Assembly (NCBI GenBank): GCA_011090425.1
Contig: PHGD01000059.1
Location: 1 to 47,703, forward strand
Direction of reading: 5' to 3'
Origin: Nitrospira sp. LK70
GTDB taxonomy: Bacteria; Nitrospirota; Nitrospiria; Nitrospirales; Nitrospiraceae
DNA length: 47,703 nt
Shown in pieces: positions 40,227 to 47,393 of the stretch; the first letter of the stretch is position 1, and each line of letters begins with the position of its first letter. Under the pieces are notes generated by a model. That model had not been told where the DNA came from and searched no databases. It worked only from the letters and a program-made list of their open reading frames with translations. The position numbers were made by a program, and so were the translations under genes.

Positions 40227-40255
40227 AATCTATCCTACTCAGTGTTTGCTGTCAA
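40227..40255 (-). promoter_or_regulatory. promoter of the Com-porin-FMN operon
   Basis: On the minus strand a perfect TTGACA (40255-40250) is followed after 17 bases by TAGATT (40232-40227). Transcription would begin near 40220, about 46 bases before the Com-like start codon. Confidence 0.65.
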
Positions 40256-40316
40256 GGGGCGGGCCATCGGTCACATGCACGCCGAATGAGCGGAAAGTGC
40301 TGCTCAGCGGATAGCG

Positions 40317-40322
40317 TATAAT
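40317..40322 (+). promoter_or_regulatory. perfect -10 box at the start of the small gene before apbE
   Basis: TATAAT ends seven bases before the ATG at 40329, so transcription would begin at or next to the start codon. I see no good -35 box (the hexamer at the expected place is AAAGTG), so an activator may be needed. Confidence 0.5.
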
Positions 40323-40328
40323 GACGTC

Positions 40329-40598
40329 ATGTCGGTGGGATGGAATTCGTTCACCTACGTCGGGTTTTGGCGGTTTGGGGCGGATTCCCCCAAATATGGG
40401 CGCATGCTCAGCCTGTCAATGGAAGATGTAGAGGATGACCGCACCCATGCGACCGAATTCTTGATGCAGACCTACCCATCGTTGGACACACAAACGGTCG
40501 TGAGTGTCCTGCCAAATCCTCCCATTCTTCAAGCGCGCCTGTTCGAAGTCATGCCGTACCGGCGCTATCCCACATATTTTCGCCGGCAGTGGTGGTAA
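40329..40598 (+). CDS. small protein of unknown function upstream of apbE
   Basis: The 89-residue protein is rich in aromatic residues (SVGWNSFTYVGFWRFGADSP at the start, PYRRYPTYFRRQWW at the end) and has no signal peptide or Cys. The middle (DRTHATEFLMQTYPSLDTQT) looks like one helix and a turn. I do not recognise a family. It lies 15 bases before apbE on the same strand and divergent from the Com-porin-FMN operon, so it probably shares the apbE transcript. There is no ribosome-binding site, in line with a leaderless message. Confidence 0.5.
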   Translation: MSVGWNSFTYVGFWRFGADSPKYGRMLSLSMEDVEDDRTHATEFLMQTYPSLDTQTVVSVLPNPPILQARLFEVMPYRRYPTYFRRQWW

Positions 40599-40613
40599 GG
40601 ACATTCTGCCATT

Positions 40614-41639
40614 ATGAGGTTGCCTGGTGGAGATGATCTCAGAAAAACGATGGTCATCCTTGTACTAACCGGTTTGGTCGGCTGTGTGGAGGTGTCACCC
40701 GTTCCCGAGTCGGTCGTTGTCAAGCGGACTCAGATGCACATGGGGACGTTGGTTTCGATCACCGCAGTGGCGTCCCAGAAGAAGGTGGCGCAAGGGGCGA
40801 TTCAGGCTGGGTTCGATGAGATCAAGCGTCTCGAACGGTTGTTGAGTACCTGGATTCCCGCAAGCGAACTATCCCACGTCAATGCTGCAGCCGGTCGTCA
40901 TCCTGTCGAAGTCAGCCGGGAGACCTTGGACATCGTGGCGCGGTCCATCGAGATAGCTCGTCTGACGCAAGGGGGGTTCAATATCGCCGTCGGTCCTGCC
41001 GTCGACCTGTGGAGTGTTACCGAGCGACAGTACATTCCGAGCGATGTCGAATTGGATCAGCTGAAGACTCTGGTCGATTGGACGAACATTCAGCTCAATC
41101 GGGATGCCCGGACGATCTTCCTACCTCGCGAGGGAATGCGGATCGATGTCGGCGGAATCGGAAAGGGCTATGCCGCAGACCATGCGGTCATCGAAATGAA
41201 ACGGGCCGGCGCACAGGGAGGAGTTGTTGCCTTGTCGGGCGACATCAAGACGTTCGGCACGCTCCCCGATGCAAAAGGATTCCCGGTAGGCATCAATCAC
41301 CCTCGTGAAGAAGGGGCGTTGATTGCCGTCATCGACCTGAAGGATGAGGCCATTTCAACGGCCGGTGATTACGAACGGTTCTTCGAGCGGGATGGAGTCC
41401 GGTATCATCACATTTTGGACCCTCAAACCTTGCGACCAGCCCGTGGTTGTCAGAGCGTGACGGTCGTCGCCAAGGAAGGCACGATGGCGGATGGTTTGGA
41501 CACGGGGATTTTTGTGTTGGGACCTGAGCGCGGGATGGCCTTGGTGGAACGCTTGCCGCATGTTGAGGCGATCATCATCGACGATGAAGGACAGATGACC
41601 GTTTCATCCGGGCTCCGTGATCGGCTGCGTGTGCCATGA
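40614..41639 (+). CDS. apbE: FAD:protein FMN transferase
   Basis: ApbE cuts FAD and attaches the FMN half to a threonine of exported target proteins. The 341-residue protein has an N-terminal hydrophobic segment with lipobox LVGC (Cys24), so it is a periplasmic lipoprotein, as usual. Family motifs follow in order: HMGTLVSITA, SELSHVNAAAGRHPVEVS, GGFNIAVGPAVDLW, IDVGGIGKGYAADHAV and ISTAGDYERFF with HHILDPQTLRPA near the metal site. The probable substrate is the FMN-binding protein at 37186-37854, part of the divergent operon; no other TGAT-type target was seen in the window. Confidence 0.92.
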   Translation: MRLPGGDDLRKTMVILVLTGLVGCVEVSPVPESVVVKRTQMHMGTLVSITAVASQKKVAQGAIQAGFDEIKRLERLLSTWIPASELSHVNAAAGRHPVEVSRETLDIVARSIEIARLTQGGFNIAVGPAVDLWSVTERQYIPSDVELDQLKTLVDWTNIQLNRDARTIFLPREGMRIDVGGIGKGYAADHAVIEMKRAGAQGGVVALSGDIKTFGTLPDAKGFPVGINHPREEGALIAVIDLKDEAISTAGDYERFFERDGVRYHHILDPQTLRPARGCQSVTVVAKEGTMADGLDTGIFVLGPERGMALVERLPHVEAIIIDDEGQMTVSSGLRDRLRVP

Positions 41640-41867
41640 GGCGATTGCCTTCCACGCGCTCATCATGATGAGCGAAACCAAGAAAGTTCTGCAGCGGTAA
41701 AGATGATTCTGGAAGGTTCGAGATCTCTATCGGTTAACCGACTACCGAGTCTTCTTCAAACTATCACGGATTAAAAACCGCACCGGCATGTGGGGCGTTC
41801 CAGTGGACACCACCTATCCAGCGTCATTGGGCCGGTACGACGGGTCTGTGGGAGTATCGAACGTTCA
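41640..41867. other. convergent gap between apbE and exbD
   Basis: A perfect 18-base palindrome, CGCTCATCATGATGAGCG (41657-41674), lies 18 bases after the apbE stop and may act as a weak transcription stop for either strand, though no T-run follows. A short stretch near 41710-41770 reads WKVRDLYRLTDYRVFFKLSR, vaguely like a RelE/ParE toxin, but stops lie just before it. I do not call it a gene. Confidence 0.4.
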
Positions 41868-42242
41868 TCACAGCCGAACGACCTCCAAGCTGACCTGCTG
41901 AAAGCCTAAGCCACGAATCTCATCGACCAGCGCGACGAATTTTTCGAGCAATGTGACCTTGTCCGCCCGCACGACCACGGCCGATTCGCGAGCCTTGGTG
42001 CCCAAGACCGATGGGAGGCCGCCGGAGGGAACCGGAGCATCATTTAAGAACAGGTTTCCATCCGCAGTCAATGAAATCACGATGGGAACGTCCTTGTGGT
42101 CGCTTACCTCTTTGGCCTTGGCCAAGTTGACGGGAATCTGTCCCGTGCTGATGAAGGTGGCGGTCGTCAGCACGATGACGAGAAGGACCAACATGACATC
42201 CACGAGCGGGATGACGTTGATTTGATCAATGTTCCGTTCCAT
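41868..42242 (-). CDS. exbD: ExbD, TonB-system accessory protein (copy 2)
   Basis: The 124-residue protein has the single membrane helix with the essential Asp (INVIPLVDVMLVLLVIVL) and a periplasmic domain ending GLGFQQVSLEVVRL. It is closely similar to copy 1 at 17508-17882, so the two ExbBD pairs arose by duplication. The ATG at 42242 gives MERNIDQINVIPL, matching the first copy; a start 12 bases earlier is also open. It overlaps exbB by 17 bases. No tonB follows; the only tonB is beside copy 1. Confidence 0.9.
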   Translation of the reverse strand: MERNIDQINVIPLVDVMLVLLVIVLTTATFISTGQIPVNLAKAKEVSDHKDVPIVISLTADGNLFLNDAPVPSGGLPSVLGTKARESAVVVRADKVTLLEKFVALVDEIRGLGFQQVSLEVVRL

Positions 42243-42657
42243 GTTGCACTCCATACTCAGTCAGAAGTTCGGTGACCCGACGACGAAGCACATTGTTCAT
42301 CACGACGCAGGGAATGGCGACTAATAGCCCGATGGCGGTCGCCTTCAATGCCAGGCTCAAGCCGATCATGATGGTGTTGACCGCCATCGTTCCTGACGTT
42401 CCCATCGTGTGGAAGGTCAACATGATCCCCAGGACAGTTCCGAGCAGGCCGATATACGGAGCGTTGGCGGCCACGGTGCCGATAATCACGAGTCGCTTGG
42501 TCAACGTGATTTCCAGCAGCCGGGCATTTGAAAACTGTGAGAAATTGACCCGCCGGTAGAAGAGCCAGCGTTCGACGGCGACCGCGACAGACCAGAGGCT
42601 CAGGGCCAGCAAGAGCCCGATGATCCCATAATCAATGGTATTTTTCAGCGCATCCAT
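42226..42657 (-). CDS. exbB: ExbB, TonB-system proton channel subunit (copy 2)
   Basis: The 143-residue protein has three membrane helices and keeps the conserved glycines (GLLGTVLGIMLTF, GTSGTMAVNT) that are Arg in copy 1. AAGGAG lies five bases before the ATG at 42657; an ATG three bases earlier would be too close to it. With ExbD it converts the proton gradient into movement of TonB. Since copy 1 is altered in its core, this pair may be the working motor. It follows the ferric ABC transporter genes on the same strand after about 100 bases. Confidence 0.92.
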   Translation of the reverse strand: MDALKNTIDYGIIGLLLALSLWSVAVAVERWLFYRRVNFSQFSNARLLEITLTKRLVIIGTVAANAPYIGLLGTVLGIMLTFHTMGTSGTMAVNTIMIGLSLALKATAIGLLVAIPCVVMNNVLRRRVTELLTEYGVQHGTEH

Positions 42658-42758
42658 CATAACTCCTTACTAATGTGAAAATATGGTTCGATCCGGTAGG
42701 CTGGGAGCCAACGCATCCTTTCATGAATGCCAGACCCGAGGGGAAACTGTCAATCCAC

Positions 42759-43910
42759 TCACGTATCGCTTTTATCCCGTTGCTGCGAGCGAGGAGGCTG
42801 TTCGGCAGGAAACACCACGGTGTGCGTGGCAGAGACGCGGAGTTCCACGGCGGTCCCTTCCTCGTAGACGTTGGTTGAGCTTTCGCTGCTGTGGACCATC
42901 TGTCCGGAGGGCAGGCGGATCGTATAGAGGTTCTCCGAACCTCGGAACAGGCGAGCCGCAACCCGCGGTTTCGCCGATTTGTTGGGCACCAGCTGGATGT
43001 CGTCAGGGCGAATCATCACGACGACTTCGCTTTCCTCGGGACGATTGAGGGTATTGGGAAACTCTCCGAGTTCAGTATGGACCAGGCCCTGGCGGACCTG
43101 TCCGGTGATAAAATCGGCTTGACCCACAAAATCGGCCACGAATCGTGTAGCCGGAAGGTGGTAAATGAGCTCCGGCGAATCCAGCTGTTCGAGCATTCCC
43201 TGATTCAGTACGGCGATGCGGTCGGCCATGGCAAAGGCTTCGTCGTGATCGTGCGTCACTAGAATCGTCGTGGTTTTCATCCGATGCAGCAGGGCATGGA
43301 GCTCTTGCCGCATGCGGCCGGCCATATCGGGATCCAGGTTGCTGAACGGCTCATCCAGGAGGAGCAAGACGGGATGCTGCACGAGTGCGCGTGACAGGGC
43401 CACTCGTTGCTGTTGCCCTCCCGATAACTCATGCGGGTAACGTCGGTCGAGTCCTTCGAGGCCGGTCAGCCGAAGCATGTCTTGGACACGACATCTCCGC
43501 TCCGCTCGCGACAGGTGGCGGAGCCCGAAGGCGATGTTGTCGGCGACGCGCAAATGTGGAAAGAGCGCGTACTCTTGAAAGACCATGCCCACACGGCGTG
43601 CTTCGGTTGGAAGGGTTTCCGAGGAGGAGGAGACTAACCGGCCTGATAGAAAAATCTGTCCGGCCTGCACCGGTTCGAGACCCGCGATCGCCCGCAAAAT
43701 GGTCGTCTTGCCGCAGCCTGATGGACCGAGCAGGCAGAGAATTTCACCTTCCCGGGCGGAAAATGAAATATCGTGGATCGCAGGCCTGCTGAGATCATAG
43801 GCACAGGACACAGAACGAAGCTCCAAGATGGAAGAGGCCGGCTGGTAGAGATTCACTTGGCCGTCGAGCTGCTCGATATCCACCTGTGTGCTGTGCGATG
43901 GTGTGTTCAT
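42759..43910 (-). CDS. fbpC: ferric-type ABC transporter ATP-binding protein
   Basis: The 383-residue ATPase powers import of a periplasmic ligand, most likely Fe(III). Walker A (GPSGCGKTT near residue 67), Q-loop (VFQEYALFPHLRV), signature LSGGQQQR, Walker B (LLLLDEPFSNLD) and the switch His (VTHDHDEA) are all present. A C-terminal TOBE-like regulatory region (MIRPDDIQLVPNKSAKPRVA) follows, as in FbpC, PotA and MalK. The open frame starts nine codons earlier with GTG inside the permease gene; the ATG at 43910 lies after the permease stop. Gene order fbpA-fbpB-fbpC matches ferric ABC operons. Confidence 0.9.
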   Translation of the reverse strand: MNTPSHSTQVDIEQLDGQVNLYQPASSILELRSVSCAYDLSRPAIHDISFSAREGEILCLLGPSGCGKTTILRAIAGLEPVQAGQIFLSGRLVSSSSETLPTEARRVGMVFQEYALFPHLRVADNIAFGLRHLSRAERRCRVQDMLRLTGLEGLDRRYPHELSGGQQQRVALSRALVQHPVLLLLDEPFSNLDPDMAGRMRQELHALLHRMKTTTILVTHDHDEAFAMADRIAVLNQGMLEQLDSPELIYHLPATRFVADFVGQADFITGQVRQGLVHTELGEFPNTLNRPEESEVVVMIRPDDIQLVPNKSAKPRVAARLFRGSENLYTIRLPSGQMVHSSESSTNVYEEGTAVELRVSATHTVVFPAEQPPRSQQRDKSDT

Positions 43911-43917
43911 GGTCGTT

Positions 43918-45501
43918 TTATGCTGCCCGCCAATCACGGGAGAGCAATAAGACCAGCGCCGGCAAACCTACGAGCACGATCAACAGGGCGGATGGAGCCG
44001 CCAGCTGATAGTACTCTTCACTTGCCTCCAGCCAGACACGAATTGCCAAGGTGTCGAATCCCACCGGTCGCAGCAGCAACGTTGCCGGGAGTTCCTTCAT
44101 CGTCTGCAAAAAGATCAAGACCCAGGCCACGATGACCCCGTTGCGGATGAGGGGTAACGTCACGCGACGCCAGGTATCTCGGACGGTAAGACCCAGGGTG
44201 CGGGCGACTTCCTCCAGATTAGGGGTGATTTGTTGAATCGATGGTTCGAGCGACTGGAGGCCGACTGGGAGAAAATGAAGGACATAGGCGACGATTAATA
44301 CGATCACCGTACCATACAGGAATGGGAGGACTTTCAGAAAGAGGACCAACACCGCGAGCGCCGCGACTGGTCCTGGTAGGACGTAGCCGGCATAGGCGGT
44401 TTGCAAACAGCCGACATTAAGCCAGGTCGGTTTGCGGCTGGCCAGGTAGGCGAGGGGCAGTCCGACGAACACTCCTGCCGTGGCAGCCAGGGTCGACAGC
44501 AAGGCGCTGTTCCACACAAAACCGAAGAAGCGGGCGTCGAGGATTGCCTGGGCTTCCGCCGACAGGCTCCAGGTCACCAGTAGATAAGCTGGGATTCCAA
44601 AAGCCAAGCCGATGACGGTGGCCAAGCATGCCGTCAAAGCGGTCGCGTGCAACCATCCGCACCGGACTCGTTGTGGTGTCTGAAAGCGTCCGGAGGTCTG
44701 GTAAAACCGGCTCTTTCGACGAAACCATCGTTCGGTCAATAAGAACAGGAGCGCCAGGATGACCAGTAAGATGCTCAGGATGCTCGCGGCCTGATTGTCG
44801 GACCGGCCGGTCATTTGCTGAAACACGGCGTAGGTCAGTGTTTGGTAGCGCAGTAGGGAGACGGCACCGAAGTCTGAGACGACGTACAGGATGACAAGGG
44901 CGAGACCGGCGACGATGGACGGGCGCAGCAATGGGAGCGTGACGAACAGCATTCTGTGAAGTGGTGAAGCGCCGCAGGTACGGGCCACTTCCTCAAACGA
45001 CAGGTTAAAACTCAGGAGCGCGCTGCGTGTGAGCAAGTAGACGAAGGGAAACGTGTCGAGCGCCATCACGACGGTGACGCCCCAAAAACTTTGCGGTGAA
45101 ATGATTCTGGCTTGAGAACCTGCGATCGTCTGCCAGAGCTGTTCTACCGGGCCGCCGAATCCCAAGAGATAGTTGTACACGTAGGCCAAGACGTACGTCG
45201 GCATGGCCAGCGGCAGCACGAGGCCAATTTCCCACAGGCGACGGCCAGGGAATTCGAAGCGCGTGACCATCCAGGCGGTTGATACGCCGAGCACGAATGT
45301 GAGCAAGGCCACGGCACCGGCCAGAGAAACCGTATTCAACAACAGCTCAGGGATACGGGTGGTCCAGAGACGATGCCAAATCGCAGCATCGGCCGACAGG
45401 GCTAGGGCAGTGACATAGCCCAATGGCAGGAGGACCAAAGTCGCGCCGGCGAGGACCGCGAGTTGTAGGGGAGAGACAGATGGTCGGTGTATGGCAATCA
45501 C
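43918..45501 (-). CDS. fbpB: ferric-type ABC transporter permease (fused, 12 helices)
   Basis: The 527-residue inner-membrane protein carries two homologous permease halves in one chain, as in FbpB/SfuB. Each half has a cytoplasmic EAA loop that docks on the ATPase: EEVARTCGASPLHRMLFVTL near 190 and EEVARTLGLTVRDTWRRVTL near 455. About twelve hydrophobic helices are visible. It is 15 bases downstream of fbpA and precedes fbpC, all on the minus strand, as one operon. Confidence 0.92.
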   Translation of the reverse strand: MIAIHRPSVSPLQLAVLAGATLVLLPLGYVTALALSADAAIWHRLWTTRIPELLLNTVSLAGAVALLTFVLGVSTAWMVTRFEFPGRRLWEIGLVLPLAMPTYVLAYVYNYLLGFGGPVEQLWQTIAGSQARIISPQSFWGVTVVMALDTFPFVYLLTRSALLSFNLSFEEVARTCGASPLHRMLFVTLPLLRPSIVAGLALVILYVVSDFGAVSLLRYQTLTYAVFQQMTGRSDNQAASILSILLVILALLFLLTERWFRRKSRFYQTSGRFQTPQRVRCGWLHATALTACLATVIGLAFGIPAYLLVTWSLSAEAQAILDARFFGFVWNSALLSTLAATAGVFVGLPLAYLASRKPTWLNVGCLQTAYAGYVLPGPVAALAVLVLFLKVLPFLYGTVIVLIVAYVLHFLPVGLQSLEPSIQQITPNLEEVARTLGLTVRDTWRRVTLPLIRNGVIVAWVLIFLQTMKELPATLLLRPVGFDTLAIRVWLEASEEYYQLAAPSALLIVLVGLPALVLLLSRDWRAA

Positions 45502-45516
45502 TGGGAGCTCGGGGAG

Positions 45517-46584
45517 TTACCGCATCCCCACCTGCTCGATGAGAAGCAATGTGGGTTCTCGCAGTTCGGCCAACTTGCTCAAAGGCACCAGGGCCGCTCG
45601 AAAGCTCTTGCGTTCGATCAGCGCTGGGTCTGCCTTGACCTCAGGATGGAGTGGGTACTCCTTGTCGAGGTCGGCGAACAGCTTCTGCCCGGCCTGCGCA
45701 ATGAGAAACTCCACGAGCAATTTGGCGTTTTCCAATCGGGGAGTGTGTTTTAGGATGCCGATGCCCGCCACATTCATGATGGCACCCATGCCTCCTTCCT
45801 GTTGATCGGGCATTACAACCGCCAGCGGAGCAGCCGGTTGTGTGGCCAGATGCCGATAGACGTAATAGTGATTGACGATACCCACGGCGACCTGACCTTT
45901 GGCGACGGCGTCGACGATCTGCGAGCTCTTCTGATACACCTGGGTGCCGGCATTATCCCGAAGGCCTTCGAGAAACTTCCTGGTTTGATCGTCACCGACG
46001 CTCGCGCGGATGACCGACACACCTGCTTGCAGATATTCGCTGCCGGCGTTGGGAATGGCGATCTTGTTCTTCCATTTCGGGTCGGCCAAGTCCAGCAACG
46101 ACGTGATCTGATCGGGTTTCACCATCGTCGTGTTGTACACAACGATCCAAAATCGTCCTGACAAACCGATCCAACTGTTGTCCACCGCGCGAAACTGGGG
46201 AGGAATGGCCCGTTCGACCTCCCGCATATTCAACGGGCGAAGGAGGCCCGCAGCGCGAGCCATTTCCAGACTGCCGGCATCGTTGGTAATAAAGACATCG
46301 GCAGGGCTGCGGTTCCCTTCTGCCTTCATTCGATTCACCAACTCCATGGTGCCGGAGGAGAGCAACTCGATTTGAATACCGGTCTTCGCGGTAAACTCAT
46401 CGAGTACCGGCTTAATCAGCCGTTCAGCTCGACCGGAATAGACGGTCAGCTTGTCCGCAGCCGATGCGAGGGGTGGCATGATCAGCCAAAAGGACATGAG
46501 GATGCCGGCAACTGAAACAGCGAGGAGCTTGAGTTGAGAGGCAATAGTCGTGGCGCGAGGGGAACGTCGGCAAAATAAGTGCAT
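45517..46584 (-). CDS. fbpA: periplasmic ferric-ion-binding protein of ABC transporter
   Basis: The 355-residue protein has a signal peptide ending ASAA (about residue 43) and the fold of class II periplasmic iron-binding proteins: KLTVYSGRAERLIKPVLDEF at the mature start, SPADVFITNDAGSLEMARAA, GRFWIVVYNTT and VGIVNHYYVYRHL, whose paired Tyr residues are the usual ferric-iron ligands. It binds Fe(III) after release in the periplasm and hands it to FbpB. The start ATG at 46584 follows AGAAGGG; a TTG two codons earlier is open. The fur gene lies just upstream on the same strand, 80 bases away. Confidence 0.92.
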   Translation of the reverse strand: MHLFCRRSPRATTIASQLKLLAVSVAGILMSFWLIMPPLASAADKLTVYSGRAERLIKPVLDEFTAKTGIQIELLSSGTMELVNRMKAEGNRSPADVFITNDAGSLEMARAAGLLRPLNMREVERAIPPQFRAVDNSWIGLSGRFWIVVYNTTMVKPDQITSLLDLADPKWKNKIAIPNAGSEYLQAGVSVIRASVGDDQTRKFLEGLRDNAGTQVYQKSSQIVDAVAKGQVAVGIVNHYYVYRHLATQPAAPLAVVMPDQQEGGMGAIMNVAGIGILKHTPRLENAKLLVEFLIAQAGQKLFADLDKEYPLHPEVKADPALIERKSFRAALVPLSKLAELREPTLLLIEQVGMR

Positions 46585-46666
46585 AGTCAACCCTTCTGTC
46601 TACGTGGAGGAGAGTGGAATCAGGCAAGCCGCCTTAAAAAACGAATACCAGAAACAGCAGCAGGGG

Positions 46667-47101
46667 TCAATGACGGCAGCGAGAGCAGAGCCCGTAGAGC
46701 TCGAGGCGGTGAGTTTGGATGGCAAAGCCGTTCCGCGAAGCCACTTCTTCCTGAAGACGCTCAATGTCGCAGTTCTCGAATTCCACTATTTTCCCACAGC
46801 CTGTGCAAATAAGATGATCATGATGGCCCTTATGCGACACATTGTCGTACTGGGTTTGTGTACCGAAGTGCCTGGCCTGGGCCAGACCCGCTTCGCAGAA
46901 GAGATTGAGCGTGCGGTAAATGGTCGCGAGGCCCAGGTGTGGATCCTTACGCGCCAGCTGGTGGTACATCGCTTCGGCCGTGATGTGTTCCTGCTTCAGA
47001 AAGGCATCGAGGATCAATTCACGCTGCCGCGTAAATTTGAGCTGGTGCTTCCCAAGATGCTCCTTCAGGACCCCCATTTCTTTGGCATGTTTCGTCATCA
47101 T
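46667..47101 (-). CDS. fur: Fur-family metal-responsive repressor
   Basis: The 144-residue regulator has the N-terminal winged helix (LKEHLGKHQLKFTRQRELIL, GLATIYRTLNLFCEAGL, the recognition helix) and the C-terminal dimer/metal domain with HHDHLICTGC (93-102) and CSRC (139-142). These give the His-rich regulatory site and two CxxC structural-zinc pairs. With Fe(II) bound, Fur represses iron-uptake genes; Zur or PerR roles cannot be excluded, but the neighbouring ferric transporter favours Fur. The open frame reaches 47236, beyond its own promoter. TAGGAGG before the double ATG at 47101 and the promoter position fix the start. Confidence 0.92.
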   Translation of the reverse strand: MMTKHAKEMGVLKEHLGKHQLKFTRQRELILDAFLKQEHITAEAMYHQLARKDPHLGLATIYRTLNLFCEAGLAQARHFGTQTQYDNVSHKGHHDHLICTGCGKIVEFENCDIERLQEEVASRNGFAIQTHRLELYGLCSRCRH

Positions 47102-47128
47102 GATCAGACCGAGCCTCCTAGATGGAGA

Positions 47129-47157
47129 ATTAAAGACGAAACTGAGCAGCCGGTCAA
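47129..47157 (-). promoter_or_regulatory. promoter of the fur-fbpABC region
   Basis: On the minus strand TTGACC (47157-47152) and TTTAAT (47134-47129) are 17 bases apart. Transcription would begin near 47122, 20 bases before the fur ATG. No clear Fur box overlaps it. Confidence 0.65.
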
Positions 47158-47278
47158 GAGTGTCTTCGTCGAATGGATAGCCATCTCCAATTCCCTTTGA
47201 CGATCGCTTTCCCGGCTGTCTATAGTGGAGCCCCACGGCTTTACGACCGTGATTCCTGATGGTGCTTTGACGACACCT

Positions 47279-47314
47279 CGCCGAAGCCTGTTCGCCTTCG
47301 CTAAGGCTTCGGCG
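47279..47314. repeat. inverted repeat, possible dispersed palindromic element
   Basis: CGCCGAAGCC and GGCTTCGGCG form a perfect ten-base stem around a 16-base spacer that itself holds TTCGCCTTCGC. It looks like an extragenic palindromic repeat. A diverged relative may lie near 1098-1140. Confidence 0.4.
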
Positions 47315-47393
47315 GACACTCGCTGCGGATTAGATAACAGCCGTGGTTTCTTGCGCGGGCGGGTGAGGCGCTCACGCATATCGCGAGGAGACC

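Noticed and set aside
41700-41780. RelE/ParE-like peptide fragment
   Set aside because: Only about 20 residues look similar, and stop codons precede it in frame.
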